Below, one piece after another: positions 11,711 through 23,900 of a stretch of 64,000 bases of DNA (positions within the stretch are counted from its first letter, which is position 1; each line of letters begins with the position of its first letter). The position numbers were made by a program, and so were the translations under genes. The notes under the pieces were generated by a model, which was given only the letters and a program-made list of their open reading frames with translations, was not told where the DNA came from and made no database searches. This DNA is from Hemileia vastatrix (taxonomy: Eukaryota; Basidiomycota; Pucciniomycetes; Pucciniales; Zaghouaniaceae): NCBI GenBank assembly GCA_030280995.1, contig JASXTE010000011.1, positions 6,951,501 through 7,015,500 of the forward strand, written 5' to 3'.

Positions 11711-12314
11711 TCAAGAGTCAGGAGGCAGAAGAGAGTCAAGAGATGTGACAAAATGTTCAGCATTAGCTTTGAATTGGTGTATGAGGTTCTTCCTTTTCTC
11801 AAGATCCTGTGTGTTCCTAGCAGGAGTGGATTGGAAATAGTTTAATAGGAGATGCTTCTGTTGAGAAGAATGTTGTAGAAATTGGTCCTTAATTGTGGGC
11901 AATGGGTTAGGTGGGGGTTTTTCAATGGTTCCCACATTGTCATCATTGCTGTCAAGAGGAAAATGAACTGGAAAATTGTCAGATTGGAGTTCAGTATGAA
12001 GAAGTTCTGTGTTTACCATCAGATGGACCAGGGATGATAGAAGTAGTGGTAGTAGTAGTGTGGACACTCTTTTTTGGAGGGTGTAATTTTTGGACCAGTC
12101 TGGGGATCAGGATAGAAGGCCTGGATCTTTTGGCGCTGGTAGAAGGTGGATCAGGCTGTGGAGAAGGTGAAGAAGTTGCAGAATACAATGGACCAGGTCT
12201 GAAGCAAGTTTTTTTTCTAGAGTGGCAGGCATCACAGGAGGTTTGGTAGGGATGAGCCATTGGTGAGATGGAGCAGATGAAATTATTGTCAATGCAGTAT
12301 TGGCAGGGGCCCAT
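11711..12314 (-). pseudogene. Second zinc-cluster-like reading frame, frameshifted
   Basis: Starts at ATG 12314 with CQYC, a Cys, then SCDACHSRKKTCFRPG, the same spacing of CxxC and CxxC-x-basic-C as at 11018. It runs 107 codons to 11991, then the likely continuation is in another frame (ELQSDNFPVHFPLDSNDDNVG to SLLPPDS, stop at 11711). The two reading frames are paralogous in layout and orientation, so they look like two diverged copies of one retroelement-borne protein. Nucleic-acid binding is a guess from the cysteine pattern. Confidence 0.45.
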
Positions 12315-12329
12315 GTCAGTAGCAGATTT

Positions 12330-13488
12330 GGAAAGAAAGCTGAAAATGGTGGTTGTAGTATAGGAAAATATGGAAATTCTCTATTTGAGGGAGGATGTGG
12401 TCTTCCAAAATTGGCGGAGCCTTTTGTTGGTTTATTTGGTGATGTTTTGGTATGCCTTAAATGGCATTGTTTAAATAATTAGGTATTTTTCTGGAATTAC
12501 GCAGAAAATATTGGGACTACAAAGATCTGGATGCTATCATTGGATGGCCCTGGTTTTTATCTATACTTTATGTCTTGTGGAAATTTTTCATAGCATAAGT
12601 ATTTGGGGGATAATTCCTCACTTTTCGTTTTTAAAAGATTGCTGTTGAATTCTTTTTTTCGTGTTTTATGGGCTAACCTTAAGTCTTAGGGTTAAGTGCC
12701 TAGTACCATTGGAAAGAGCGTAATTTTCTCTACATTTCATGTCCCAATGTTGTTGTAGTGTAATTATGTGTTTTAAGGGTTTTAGTAGTTGTAGGTGAAT
12801 TTTCTAAGTATTTTGGATGTTTTTGGTGGTTTTCTGGCTTCAGGGTGGTCAGGCCGCTTCAGGCAGGCTTCCCAGTGCCAGGCAGACCACCCGCCTCAGT
12901 GCTAGAGGGCTGGGAAGAATTTCTAGGGAGGTTTTATGCAATTTGGTGGTCGGGAACACCAGATTTGCAGGTGTGCATGGGCTCTTGATTAGTAGTCTGT
13001 GTGTATATAGTGAAAAAGACTGTTTGGGGAAACCTTAATTATCATTCAACCATCTGGCGGTGATATCCTTGTTCCTCACTCAGTTTTCACTGTTGTTGGA
13101 AACAATTTGGCTGTGTTTGTTGCAAGTAAGTTCTTCATTTAACTTAGCTTAGCAACTGTTTTCTCTGTTATAGTCTTGCAAGCTATAGCAAGTATCATTG
13201 CTGTCTCTGGTGTGGATTTTCAACCTACATCAAGTATCATTGCTTTCTCTGGTGTGGAAATTAGTCTGCATTTCAGTTCTTTGGTTTGGTAGTCTGTCTG
13301 GAGACTACTTTCTTGACTGATCAAGCAGTCAAGTGTGTTTGGAAAAGGGCATTTGTGGTAACAGGAACCAATTTACTGTAACAGGTAAATCTCACTCTAT
13401 TTTTCTAAAGGGACAGGGGTTTTTCTTCTGGTTTTACTCCAACTCCCTTGGTCAAGGCCTATAGCTAGTACTATAGGATTGTCTACAA
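12330..13488 (-). other. Non-coding, possible LTR of the minus-strand element
   Basis: No supported gene. The right edge reads, on the minus strand, TGTAGACAATCCTATAG, a TG-type LTR start, and it abuts a gypsy gag (element D) that breaks off exactly there. A GC-richer patch (12840-12920) and two copies of CAAGTATCATTGCT(G/T)TCTCTG (about 13187 and 13226) lie inside. I read this as the 5' LTR and leader of the retroelement at 9501-12314 inserted into D; a matching second LTR was not found. Confidence 0.35.
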
Positions 13489-14700
13489 CGTAAGGATGAA
13501 TTGTCATCTACTAATGAAGCATTTTCATTTACAAGGGGTTTTGAATCATGAATAATTTTATGTAAATTAGAAGTCATATCCAAAAGCGCCTTGTGATCAT
13601 TTTTCAATTGTTTTTTTTGAGAAAGAACAGTATTCAAGGTGTCTTTCAACTTAAAATAAGAAGTATCTTGAGTCGAAGAACTCACTTTACAATGTAAGAG
13701 CAGATTATTTAATCTGTCATTCTCATGTTTCAACAAATCTCTCAGTAGTCTATCTTTGATAATACCAAAATCAGGAGAATCCTTAAATATATCCTCAGAA
13801 GTTTTCTCAAGCAAGACATAAACCTCAGGGGAAACAGAATCATTTTTCATTGCAAGAGAAGGATTAATTAAAGAAGTTGAAGTTAAGTGTAAAGGTTCAT
13901 CAAATGACAATATACTAATTACATCATTTGGGCTACTTATAACAGGAAGTTGTCTCTTAATAGATTTAACAGTTCTTTCACCATGATAAACAATATTACC
14001 TGTAGAAGAATATTTATTATTATAAATAACAGCATTTTATCAAACAAATTACTCACCATGGCAAGGGAGGAAACTTCCCCTGTGCTTTCCTGTTTCTGCC
14101 TCCCTGATAAGTAGGGGCCTGAGAAGGTTGATGGTACATTTGTGTCCTGGATTGGCCAGGTTGATGAGATTTTTGATGCTGTACATTCTGATGGTAGTGG
14201 CTCATGATATAGTCCCACTTCCACTGCTCCACTTCCAGAGTATTTTAATTTTTTGGGAAGAGCTGGGGGTTTGATGGGACTGCAGCTGTGTCTGGGTGGT
14301 TTATAAGGGAGGAGGATGTGCCTGTCTGTGAGTCAAGAGCTCCTGAATTTTCCCTCAGAGGGTTTTCACCTTTGCCTTGTAGCTCATATTGTCTGCTCTT
14401 AGTTCCTTTATGTGATTGGATAAATTTTTTACCTGCTGTGACAGTGGAATCTTTTTTGTCTTTATTCCTTTTAAAGGATTTTCCAGATTTATTAAAGCTT
14501 TGACTTTTTTCAGAGTTGTTAGGGAAGGGGGGTTTACCACTTCTCCTGACATTCCCACTTCCTGCTGAATTTGATTTATATTTGTCAGTAGAAGAGTTTT
14601 TGTAAGTCAATTTAGAGGAACTCACACAGTCAACCTCACATCCTACCTCAATTTCATCCACACTTAAGTTATCCATGCTTTTAGTAAAGTTACTAGACAT
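13489..14700 (-). pseudogene. Gypsy element D: truncated gag
   Basis: Read from ATG at 14700 (MSSNFTKSMDNLSVDEIEV), this matches the gag N-terminus of element C (MSNNLTEKMDNMQVDEIEI) and continues through MEVGLYHEPLPSE and SFDEPLHLTSTSLINPSL before breaking at 13489. Stops (for example at 14245 and 13937) and shifts interrupt it. The second, overlapping frame seen in C is also present here: KIPLSQQVKNLSNHIKEL near 14440, then WKWDYIMSHY near 14215 and an ending KFPPLPW with TGA at 14053-14055. One TGG-to-TGA change near 14355 breaks that frame. Confidence 0.85.
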
Positions 14701-15438
14701 GATATCTAAAATAATTAAGTTTTTTTCAACAAGAATGAACTGATTTTCTCAAAAGTGGTGTTCAATATTTTAAAACAATAAGAATATAAATATTAATATA
14801 TTACTTGAGTTAAAATAAATTGATAATTAAATAATTTATTAAGATTATTATTTATAAAATAAAAAATAACAATCAAAAAATTACTTATTAATTCAATTAA
14901 TATGATTTTATTTATAATATAAAATAATAACCACTAATTATTAAATTTGGAAAAATACAAAAGTATAAAAGTCAGCCAATAATAATAATACCAAAATTTA
15001 TTGGCAATAATTGGGACTAAGCACAGAGTACTATTATTATCAACCAATAATATCAAAATTTAATGAATATTTAATTTAATAATTTAATCAAAAAAAAATG
15101 ATTTTCTAGGACTAAGAGGGTTGCTCTACTATTGTCAACTAGGAAAAAAATTATCATAAAAGTTGATCACTTACTCTCAGTGTCTCAGCAAAAAAGCTAA
15201 GGCACTGTTATTGCAATAAAACTTTAGTATTATAATTGTGAGGTGCAAAGTGAAACTTACTAAAGTGATCAAAAAATCACTATAAAAAATACAATTAATA
15301 ATATTGTATAAACTGTATTAGGAAGATCCTGGTTAAATTCACAGTTGTGGAAAGAATTGTTTTTGCATGCAAGGTGGTCTGTGCGTTAGTTGTTTGTCCA
15401 ATTGTCAAAAGTCATCATCATTTGGAAAGGCCTCAAAT
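14701..15438 (-). other. Element D leader (5' untranslated region)
   Basis: Non-coding sequence between gag D and its LTR. It aligns with the leader of element C (24155-24851): both hold GGGACTAAGCACA, CAACTAGGAAAAAAA and TTGGAAAGGCC. Where C reads TCGTCGTCGTCG, D reads TCATCATCATT; where C reads GGTCCGTGCG, D reads GGTCTGTGCG. The changes are mostly CpG to TpG or CpA. Confidence 0.75.
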
Positions 15439-16671
15439 TTTTGGCCAGTCATCTAGAAGAGGTAGGAAACTGAAGGGGGGTAAAACTAAGGACAACAATA
15501 GAATTTTTAAAGGACTTGTAATAGGTCTTGGTACTATTATTGATTTCAGTAAGTATTTTTTTATCTCTGCTTAAACAACACAAATAGATAATATTAAAAG
15601 TAATCTCTTAATGCAACCTTGTTAACATATAGTTACTTATATTTTCAAAGGGATAATTCTGCAATAAATTTTATTCTATGTAAAATAGTTATGTTATTTA
15701 TAAATATAAAGTAATAGATGAGTAAAATAAGTGATGAGGATTCAGGGGATTAACCAATGCCTTTATAATGGCAAGAGCTCCTCTGAAGTGCCACAAAAAC
15801 AGATACATGAGAAGAAAATAAAGTAAAACATTCATAAAATAACTATAGCAATGATTAAAGGGGAAAAAACATAGAACACGTAACAAATACCAGTAAGAGC
15901 CCAATTTTTCCACCAGTAAGAGCCCAATTTTTCCACCACTAAAATCCCAGACAAGTTAGTAAAATTAATTGAAACTTTACTGTAGATTTAAACACTGGAT
16001 TAAACTATTTAAAGATAAAACAAGTATTATAATATAATAAAAATGGTAAACAAATTACATGAAACATTAATAATCATTCTACTTTAGAAATATGGTTAAT
16101 TTATTTAGTGTAAAACATAAATAAATAAGTGTTTCAAACTATTTAAATATTGTAATAACTATTTTGAGTTAAAACAAATAATTAAATTAATGAAATAACT
16201 AATTTAAAGTTGAAATTTTAATATTGTTTTATTAAGTAAGTGTTTTAACTTAATTAATAGTTTTCAGACACAATTAAGGGTCAAAAAAGTGCCCAATATT
16301 TATGATTTATAAGGTATGTATAATATAATTATATATAATTAATTAATTAATTGGTTTATAATTTTAAAATTATAATATGTAATTATAATAAGATATTATA
16401 TTAATTAATTAATAATTTATAATTATTAAATACATTTAAGTTGCTCATTTCTATAGAATATAATGTATTAGTTATTTATTTAATTGTATTTACAATTTAT
16501 ATAGTAATTAAATTTATATTACTCATATTTTAATTTATTATTAGTTATTTTAATTTTATTTCTCAATATAAATTTAATTTAAATACACAAATAAAATAGA
16601 AATTTTCTCATTCTAAAGTTCAATAAAATATTATAACATTTTACTGGACTCCTGGTACAACCTTTCTGAAA
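15439..16671 (-). repeat. Element D 5' LTR, diverged
   Basis: About 1.23 kb related to the 1140-bp LTR of element C. Shared landmarks are GGCC-GTC-TCTAGAAGA at the left, a GATGAGG-CAGGGGATTA stretch near 15735, the AATTAAGGGTCAAAA motif near 16275 and CATTTTACTGGACTCCTGG near the right end. Terminal bases have decayed (TTTTGGCC and TCTGAAA for TGTCGGCC and GCTGACA). It contains no gene; the 71-codon frame at 15698-15913 is chance. Confidence 0.75.
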
Positions 16672-16809
16672 CTGAAGTTGAGACTTTATAATGGTACCCT
16701 ATAAGTATATAATTATGAGTTTTTGATTAAAATTTATGATATGTTATGTCAAAGTGTTATATTTATAAGGGTATTGCAAATCATATAATGTTATGTAAAT
16801 AATTGTTGT
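16672..16809. other. Short spacer between gypsy D and gypsy C
   Basis: 138 bp of AT-rich DNA with no recognised feature except the left GTTGT target duplication of element C (16805-16809). Confidence 0.5.
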
Positions 16810-17949
16810 TGTCGGCCGGTCGTCTAGAAGAAGGAGAAAAATAGAAGAAGGAATGAGAGGAGGAGAAGGAGGAAAGGAGTATGGGTAATAAAAGAAATAA
16901 AATTTAATAAAATTATTTAATTTATTGAGAGAAAACAACGATGAGTGAGCTGAGAAGAGACAACAAATTGGTTTTATAAATATTATTATTTTTTAAGTAA
17001 GAGTTCTGCGCGGCAACCAAAATAATTACTATCAGACTTAAAGCAACCTTTAAATTGTTATATAAAATTTTAATTAGAATTTTATTACTAATAAAAAGAA
17101 TATAAACGTAATATAAAAATTGTATTTAAATTGTTGAGTGTATAATAAGTGATGAGGCTACAGGGGATTATCCAAGGCCCTTTTATAGGCAATGGGTCCT
17201 CTGAAGCGCTACTCTCTTTGTAAATACAATGATTAGAATGGAATAAAACAAATATATCAAAAGAGTAAATGAAACATAACAATATAGAGAAAAACATGAA
17301 ACAAATAATTAAAAGCCCAATTAAGAATCCAATTTCCCCGCCATTAATCCCCAAATCAGTAAGTGACAATAGTAAATAACTAAACAAGAGTGGAAACATA
17401 GGAACTATGAGAAATATAATTCCCAACAGATGGTACATCCTGATTAGAGGACATTTTAAGTGAAACAAAAAATAATTTGACGCAACAAAACAAGCAATTA
17501 ATCTCAATTTAGTCCAAATTAATTTATTTGTTTTTTCTAACACAATTAAGGGTCAAAAGAAGCGTCCTTAATAATTGTTTAGTATCATATGAGAGGTATT
17601 AGTTAATATATAAATTTAAGTAATTAATTTAAATATATTATAAATCAAATTTACACTTGTAATTATAATATATGTTTTTTAATTAATTAAATATAAATTT
17701 ATAATTATTAAATATATAAAAATGCGCCATTATTTGTAGAATATATTATATTATGCTCAATTTAATTGTATATAAAAATATATATAACCAATAAATTTAA
17801 TGTAACATTTGTATATAATAAAATTCTTATATAATTTCATTATGTAATAAAATATTAAGTTATATTCATTAAATACAAGTCTTACCCACTCTTTAAGGTT
17901 TTATAATTTATATATCATTTACTGGACTCCTGGAATAGCCTGGCTGACA
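16810..17949 (-). repeat. Element C 3' LTR
   Basis: 1140 bp. On the minus strand it starts TGTCAGCCAGGC and ends GGCCGACA. It is preceded by the purine-rich AGAGTGAGGGAG. The 151-codon hydrophobic frame at 17088-17543 occurs identically apart from one residue in the other LTR because the LTRs are copies, so it is not evidence of a gene. Confidence 0.95.
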
Positions 17950-17986
17950 CTCCCTCACTCTAAAAAAAACAATAAAAAAAAAAATG

Positions 17987-20900
17987 CTAAGATTTTTTCT
18001 TTTTGTATTTTTTCAACAGAGCAGGCAGATTTGAAATTTCTTTTCCAGGTATCCATGCATCATGTTCAGATGATTTGTTCTTATATCTCAATAAATATTC
18101 AGTACCTCTTTCAGAAGTGATAATTCTATCATTGAGAATTTTATCAATTTCTGCTGTTTCTGTGACTTCCTGAGGGTTCTTCTTAGGTCTTCCTCTTCTT
18201 TTTGGAAATAAGTCACTGTTGGAAGTATAAGGTTTAAGCAAAGAAATGGGAAAGACAGGATGTTTCCTATCATATGGAGCATACAATACAACTTCTACTG
18301 CATTATCACCAACCAATCTTTTAACAACAAATGGTCCTACAAAAGGATCTTTTAATTTGTGGTTACCTTGTAAATTGAAATGGACAGTAGAGATCAACAC
18401 TTCATCACCCTTGTTAAATGTGTATTCTTTATGGGATTTATCCCATCTTTTCTTTTCATATTCAAATGCTTTATCAATACAACTCTGAGCATGTTTTCTG
18501 CATAGCTGTTGCATTTGCATAAAAGATTTTACACCAGGGTGTAGTTCCAACTTAGGTAATTTATTATTGAGAATCTGAGCAGGAGTGTTTGGGACATAAC
18601 CTAACCAAAGTTCAAAAGGCTTTTTCTCAGTGACAGAATGAACAGTGCTATTATATGCAAATTCAAGACCAGGCAAAAGAGTGACCCAATCATGAGTAAA
18701 TCTGTCATTGTCTTTATATTCTAAACCAAAGGCACAATACCTTCTAATCATATCTTCCAGAGTTTGAATCATTCTTTCAGCTAGACCATCAGTCTGAGGA
18801 TGGTGAGCTGTAGACAATTTTAACTCACAGCCACAAATATCCATCAAAGAGGTCCAAAACTCAGAAGTGATTTTTGGATCCCTATCAGAGATAATGGCTT
18901 TTGGAAAACCAATAATATTAAACATGTAAGACCACCATAAGAAAGCTAATTCCTTGGTGGATACATCTTTGTGGGTTGGAATAAATTTGCACATTTTTGT
19001 GAATCTATCAACTATTACCCAACAAGAGTTAAAGCTGTCTTTACCTGCAACAGGAAGACCAGTGACAAAATCCATATTAATGATTTGCCAGGGAGCACTA
19101 GGTGCTTCAATATGTTGTAATAACCCTGCTCTCTTACCTGTTAACCTTTTAGATTTTTGGCAGGAATCACAAGATTCAACATATAATTTTGTGTCTTCAG
19201 ACATATTAGCCCACCATGCAGTGTTTTTGATTCTAATCAATGTTTTTTCAAGATCAAAATGACCAGCTAATATGTCATCATGACAAAGTTTGAGGATAGT
19301 TTCTTTCATTGAAGGAGGAATAACAATTACATTGGTAAGCTTCCTTCTATAATAAATATAACCATCTTCAATAGAAAACTTTCCTTTATTTAAAGCATTT
19401 TGGTATTTTGCAGGAAGAGTTTTTATTAATGCTTGAATTGAAGCATTCTTAGGATCATTCAAAATAGTAACTAATTTATTTAAGTCAGAATCTTTATCAT
19501 ATGAATCCAGTATTACTTGTAATAACTCTTCTTCCATATCAACTATAAATATACCATGTATATGAACAGTGTCATCCTCAGGTACATAAGCAGGATTGGA
19601 GTCATTATTTGGCAGAGGCAATCTGGAGAGCATATCAACATTAGAGTGAACATTTCCAGCTCTGTGGATAATAGTCATCCTTCCTCTGTATTCCTGAACA
19701 GCAAGTTGCCACCTGAACATATGTCTGTTAGGTGTTTTGAGGTTTAAGAGAGATTTCACAGCACTACAGTCAGTTACCAACTCAAATTTTTGGTCATCCA
19801 AGTAGTAATGAAGTTTCTCAAGAGCCCAAACAACTGCTAAGCACTCCAATTGAGTGGCACCATATTTCAATTCACTATTTCTTAAGGTTCTTGAAATATA
19901 ACAAATTACAACCTCTGAGGATTTATCATTAATAATTTGTTTTTGGTGAAGGGCAGCACCCAGACCAATAAAGCTAGCATCTGTATAAAGTACAAATGGC
20001 TTGTTAAAATCTGGGAGAGCCAATATAGGGGCTGTCATTAAGCAATTTTTCAATGTATTAAAAGCTTTCTGACAGTCATCATTCCAGAGAAAAGCAACAT
20101 CTTTTCTGGTTAGTTTTGTAAGAGGCAAGGCTATGACCTGATAATTTTTAATATATTGTCTATAATAGCCACACATACCTAAAAAACTTTGGATTTCTCT
20201 TACAGAAATTGGTGCTTTCACATTTTGAATGGCAGCAACTTTATTATGGTCTACACAAATTTGTAAGCCTGACACAACATGGCCAAGGACTTTCAAAGAT
20301 TGAAAACCAAATTTACACTTTCTTAAAGATAAGGTCATATTGATTTCATCCATTTTTTGGAAAACTCTATTTAAGTGAATCATATGTTCATCAAAAGTTT
20401 TAGAAAAAACAATAATATCATCAATATAAACCATGAGCCAACCTTCAATAATTTCTTGATGGAAAGTGTTATCCATGACTTTTTGGAAAACTGAAGGAGC
20501 ATTTTTAGGGCCAAATGGCATCCTAACATACTTATATATTCCCATATGAGTAGCAATAAGCAAAAAATTTTGAGAATTTTTCTCAACTGGAACTTGATGA
20601 TAACCTTTATTACCATCCAGACAACTAATAAATTTTGCACCTTGCAAGGTAGCATGTATTGAATTAATTCTGGGTAAAGGATAAATATCATCAACAGTAT
20701 AAGTATTTAAAGCTCTGTAATCTCCACATAATCTAGCCTTATCTTTTTCATAAGAAATTAAGACTGGGGAGATGACACAATATTTGGGGGTGACATCCAC
20801 TTTCTCAATGATATTCATTTTCAATAATGTTTCAATATTATCTTCAATATCTTTTCTTTTTGATGGAGAAGCAGGATATGGTTTTTTCTTAAGGGAAGGA

Positions 20901-23900
20901 GGAATATCACTCAAAATACAGGATAAGGTAATTTTCATCTCTTCCTGAACAATTCCCAAGACATGAGAACCATGAGCAAAAGCCATAGGGAAAGAGGTAA
21001 TAGAGGCAACAATAGAATCCTTTTGTTCATTAGTCAAATGATCACCAAAAGAAGCGGTATTTATTTCATGTAATAAATCATCCATTTCAGTTGTTGTTCT
21101 ACCTTTACATTGGGTCAGTGAGTTACAAGATTTCAACAAATGCCCAGAAGGTTTAGGAGAAGAAATTTTGAATTTTCTTTTCCCATTCATTCCTAAGGTA
21201 AAGCAATTATTTGCTGGGTCCAGTTTCACACCAAACATGGTTAAAATATCATTTCCCATAATAAACCAATTGCTCAAATTATCATTTTTCATGACAACAA
21301 ATTCACAAATAGCTCTGACAAAACCACCATTATATTTGAAGAATACAGAGGTTTTGTATTTGCCAATAGGAAATAAGGTAGAACCATACCCTCTCCATTT
21401 TTCAGAAGTTATAGGCAATAATTTACTCAAATATTCCTTATCCACTGAAGCCAAAGCTTTTTCAGATACTACACTTCCTCCAGCACCAGAATCAAGAACT
21501 ACATCAACATTTTTACCATTAATGATAACAGGTGCCTTTAAAGGGGATATAGGAATAGAATTGTTAGTAATATCTTTAATTATTTCAGCATTTTCTACTG
21601 AAGATAAATTCAATACACAATCTTCAGATATATTATTTAAATAATGGACATCATGTTCTAACATTAAAACATCTTTAACAGATTCATTGTCATAGGAGAT
21701 ATTACTTTCACAGTCACTGGAAGAATTATTGACATCAAGTTCAATTTCATCAGTGTCTTCATTTTGTTCAACAAGATGAATTTTCTTGTCACAAACATGA
21801 CCCTTCTGCCACGGTTTGTTACATTTATAACAAGTATTTGTTGCATATTTTTTAGGTGCAACTGGGGCAGAGGGTTTACCAGATTTTTCTGGGAGCTTTA
21901 TAGAAGGTTTATTCTGATCATTATAAGATTTACTAAGGTAATTCTTTGGTTCATATCTATGGTTGAGTAGTACTTCATTACAGATATTAATGAAAGAAGA
22001 ATTTTCCCTTACATGCTCAGTTCTAGCAACAATCAAATCCCTAAGAGAATTTGGTAATTTATACAAGATTTTATCTCTCCAAATATCATAATCCATCTTT
22101 GGATCAATTGCTCTAAGGATTTTAGTTATTTTCATCAGAAAAACAATGGGCTTTTCAACAGAGGAGGATACATATCTAGTATTCTCATACAGTCTTTGCT
22201 GAGCTAACCTGAATTTTGAACCACCAAACTGATTCTCAATCAAGGATTTCCAATCATTCCATGTATAATGATTGTTATCTAAGAGGACAGATTCATACCA
22301 CATCAAGGCTACATTGGAAAATAAAGAAATTAGCTTAGAAACAATTTCCTCATCAGGTAGTTTATAAGATCTCTTTAAATTATCAATTCTTTGGATAAAG
22401 TGTTGCCAATCAGAGGAAGAATCACCATCAAAGGTAGGATATTGGTCTAACTTAGGCCAATTTTTCTGACTACTGGGATGGTCCACTTTTTGGTTTGAAT
22501 TATTTATTAGTAATAATTCCTGAAGTTTAGCCAGGTGTTCAGAAATTTCATTATTTACAGAAACAGCTGGTGCATGACCATCACAAGATTTTTTGCTAGT
22601 AGCAAAAGATTTTACAGACTCATTGTCAGTTTGTTTAATGGTTGAAATATGAGGAAGAAAGGATGAACTTTGTTCAGGTTTTTTCCCTTTATTTTTATGC
22701 AGCTTACTGGCAGAAATCTCATTTAATTCATTATTGATGGTTAAGGTTGAGAACTTTTCCTGTAGGTCAGACACATAGTTTCTTATTCTTGGAATTTCAG
22801 ACATCTGGTCATTCACTTTTGCAAGAGATAGAACATTTCTGTCCTCAGAAACTGAGTGTTTGGTACTTAGTGCATGGAAGTCATTTTTTAGTTTCTTCAA
22901 CTCATTTTGTAGAGATTTTATTTCATTTTTGAATGAATAATTTTCCTCAATAAGGGGTTTCAATTCACTCAATGTCTTATGCAGACTGATATTTCTATCT
23001 GAGATAGCTCTATGGTCACTTCTTATTTGTTTTTGTTGACTAAGAACAATATTCAAGGTTTCTTTGATTTTTAAATAAGCTGTATCTTGTACAGAAGAAC
23101 TCACTTTACATTGCAAGTGTAAATTATTTAATCTATCATTTTCATGGATTAACACATCTCTCACATGTTTGTCTTTCACAATATTAAAATCAAGGGTATC
23201 TTTCAATATTTCCTCAGAAGTTTTTTCAATTAAGTTATAGATTTCAGGGGGAACAGAATCATTTTTAATTGCAAGAGAAGGATTAATTAAAGATGTAGAA
23301 GTTAAATGTAAAGGTTCATCAAATGACAATTTGCTAATTACATCAATAGGGCTACTAGTTACAGGAAGCTGTCTTTTAACAGGTTTAACTGTTCTTTCAC
23401 CATGTTCAATAATATTACCTGCAGAAGAAGATTTATTAGAAAACATACCCAAGTGACTATCAACCAAATTACTTACCATGGCAGAGGAGGAAACTTCCCC
23501 TGGGACTGGGTTTGGGATTGTGCTTGGGCCTTCTTTCTCCTGCTTTGTTGGTAGGGATGAGGAGGTGGATGGAAATTGGGTGTTCTGGATGGGCCAGGCT
23601 GATGATGGGGAGGGTGTTGCACATTCTGTTGGTAGTGACTCATTAGATAATCCCATTTCCATTGCTCTACTTCCATAGTATTTGGATTTTGGATGGTTGA
23701 GCTGGGTGGCTGTGAAGGTTGAGCCTGAAATTGAAGCTGATTGGGAGGCAATTGAGGAGGGGCCTGGGCCTGAATCTGGTTCCTGAGTTCTTGGACCTGA
23801 TCCCACAATGTGTCTACCTTTGCTTTGTACGTCATATTTTCTGTCTTCAACTCTTTTATATGACTGGATAGGTTGCTGATTTGTTGTGGCAGAGGAAGCT

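Noticed and set aside
12817..13038. 73-codon frame
   Set aside because: It lies in a putative LTR, with no domain and no conserved copy.
17088..17543. 151-codon hydrophobic frame, repeated at 25130-25585
   Set aside because: Both copies lie in the two LTRs of one recent element, so their identity reflects LTR copying, not selection.
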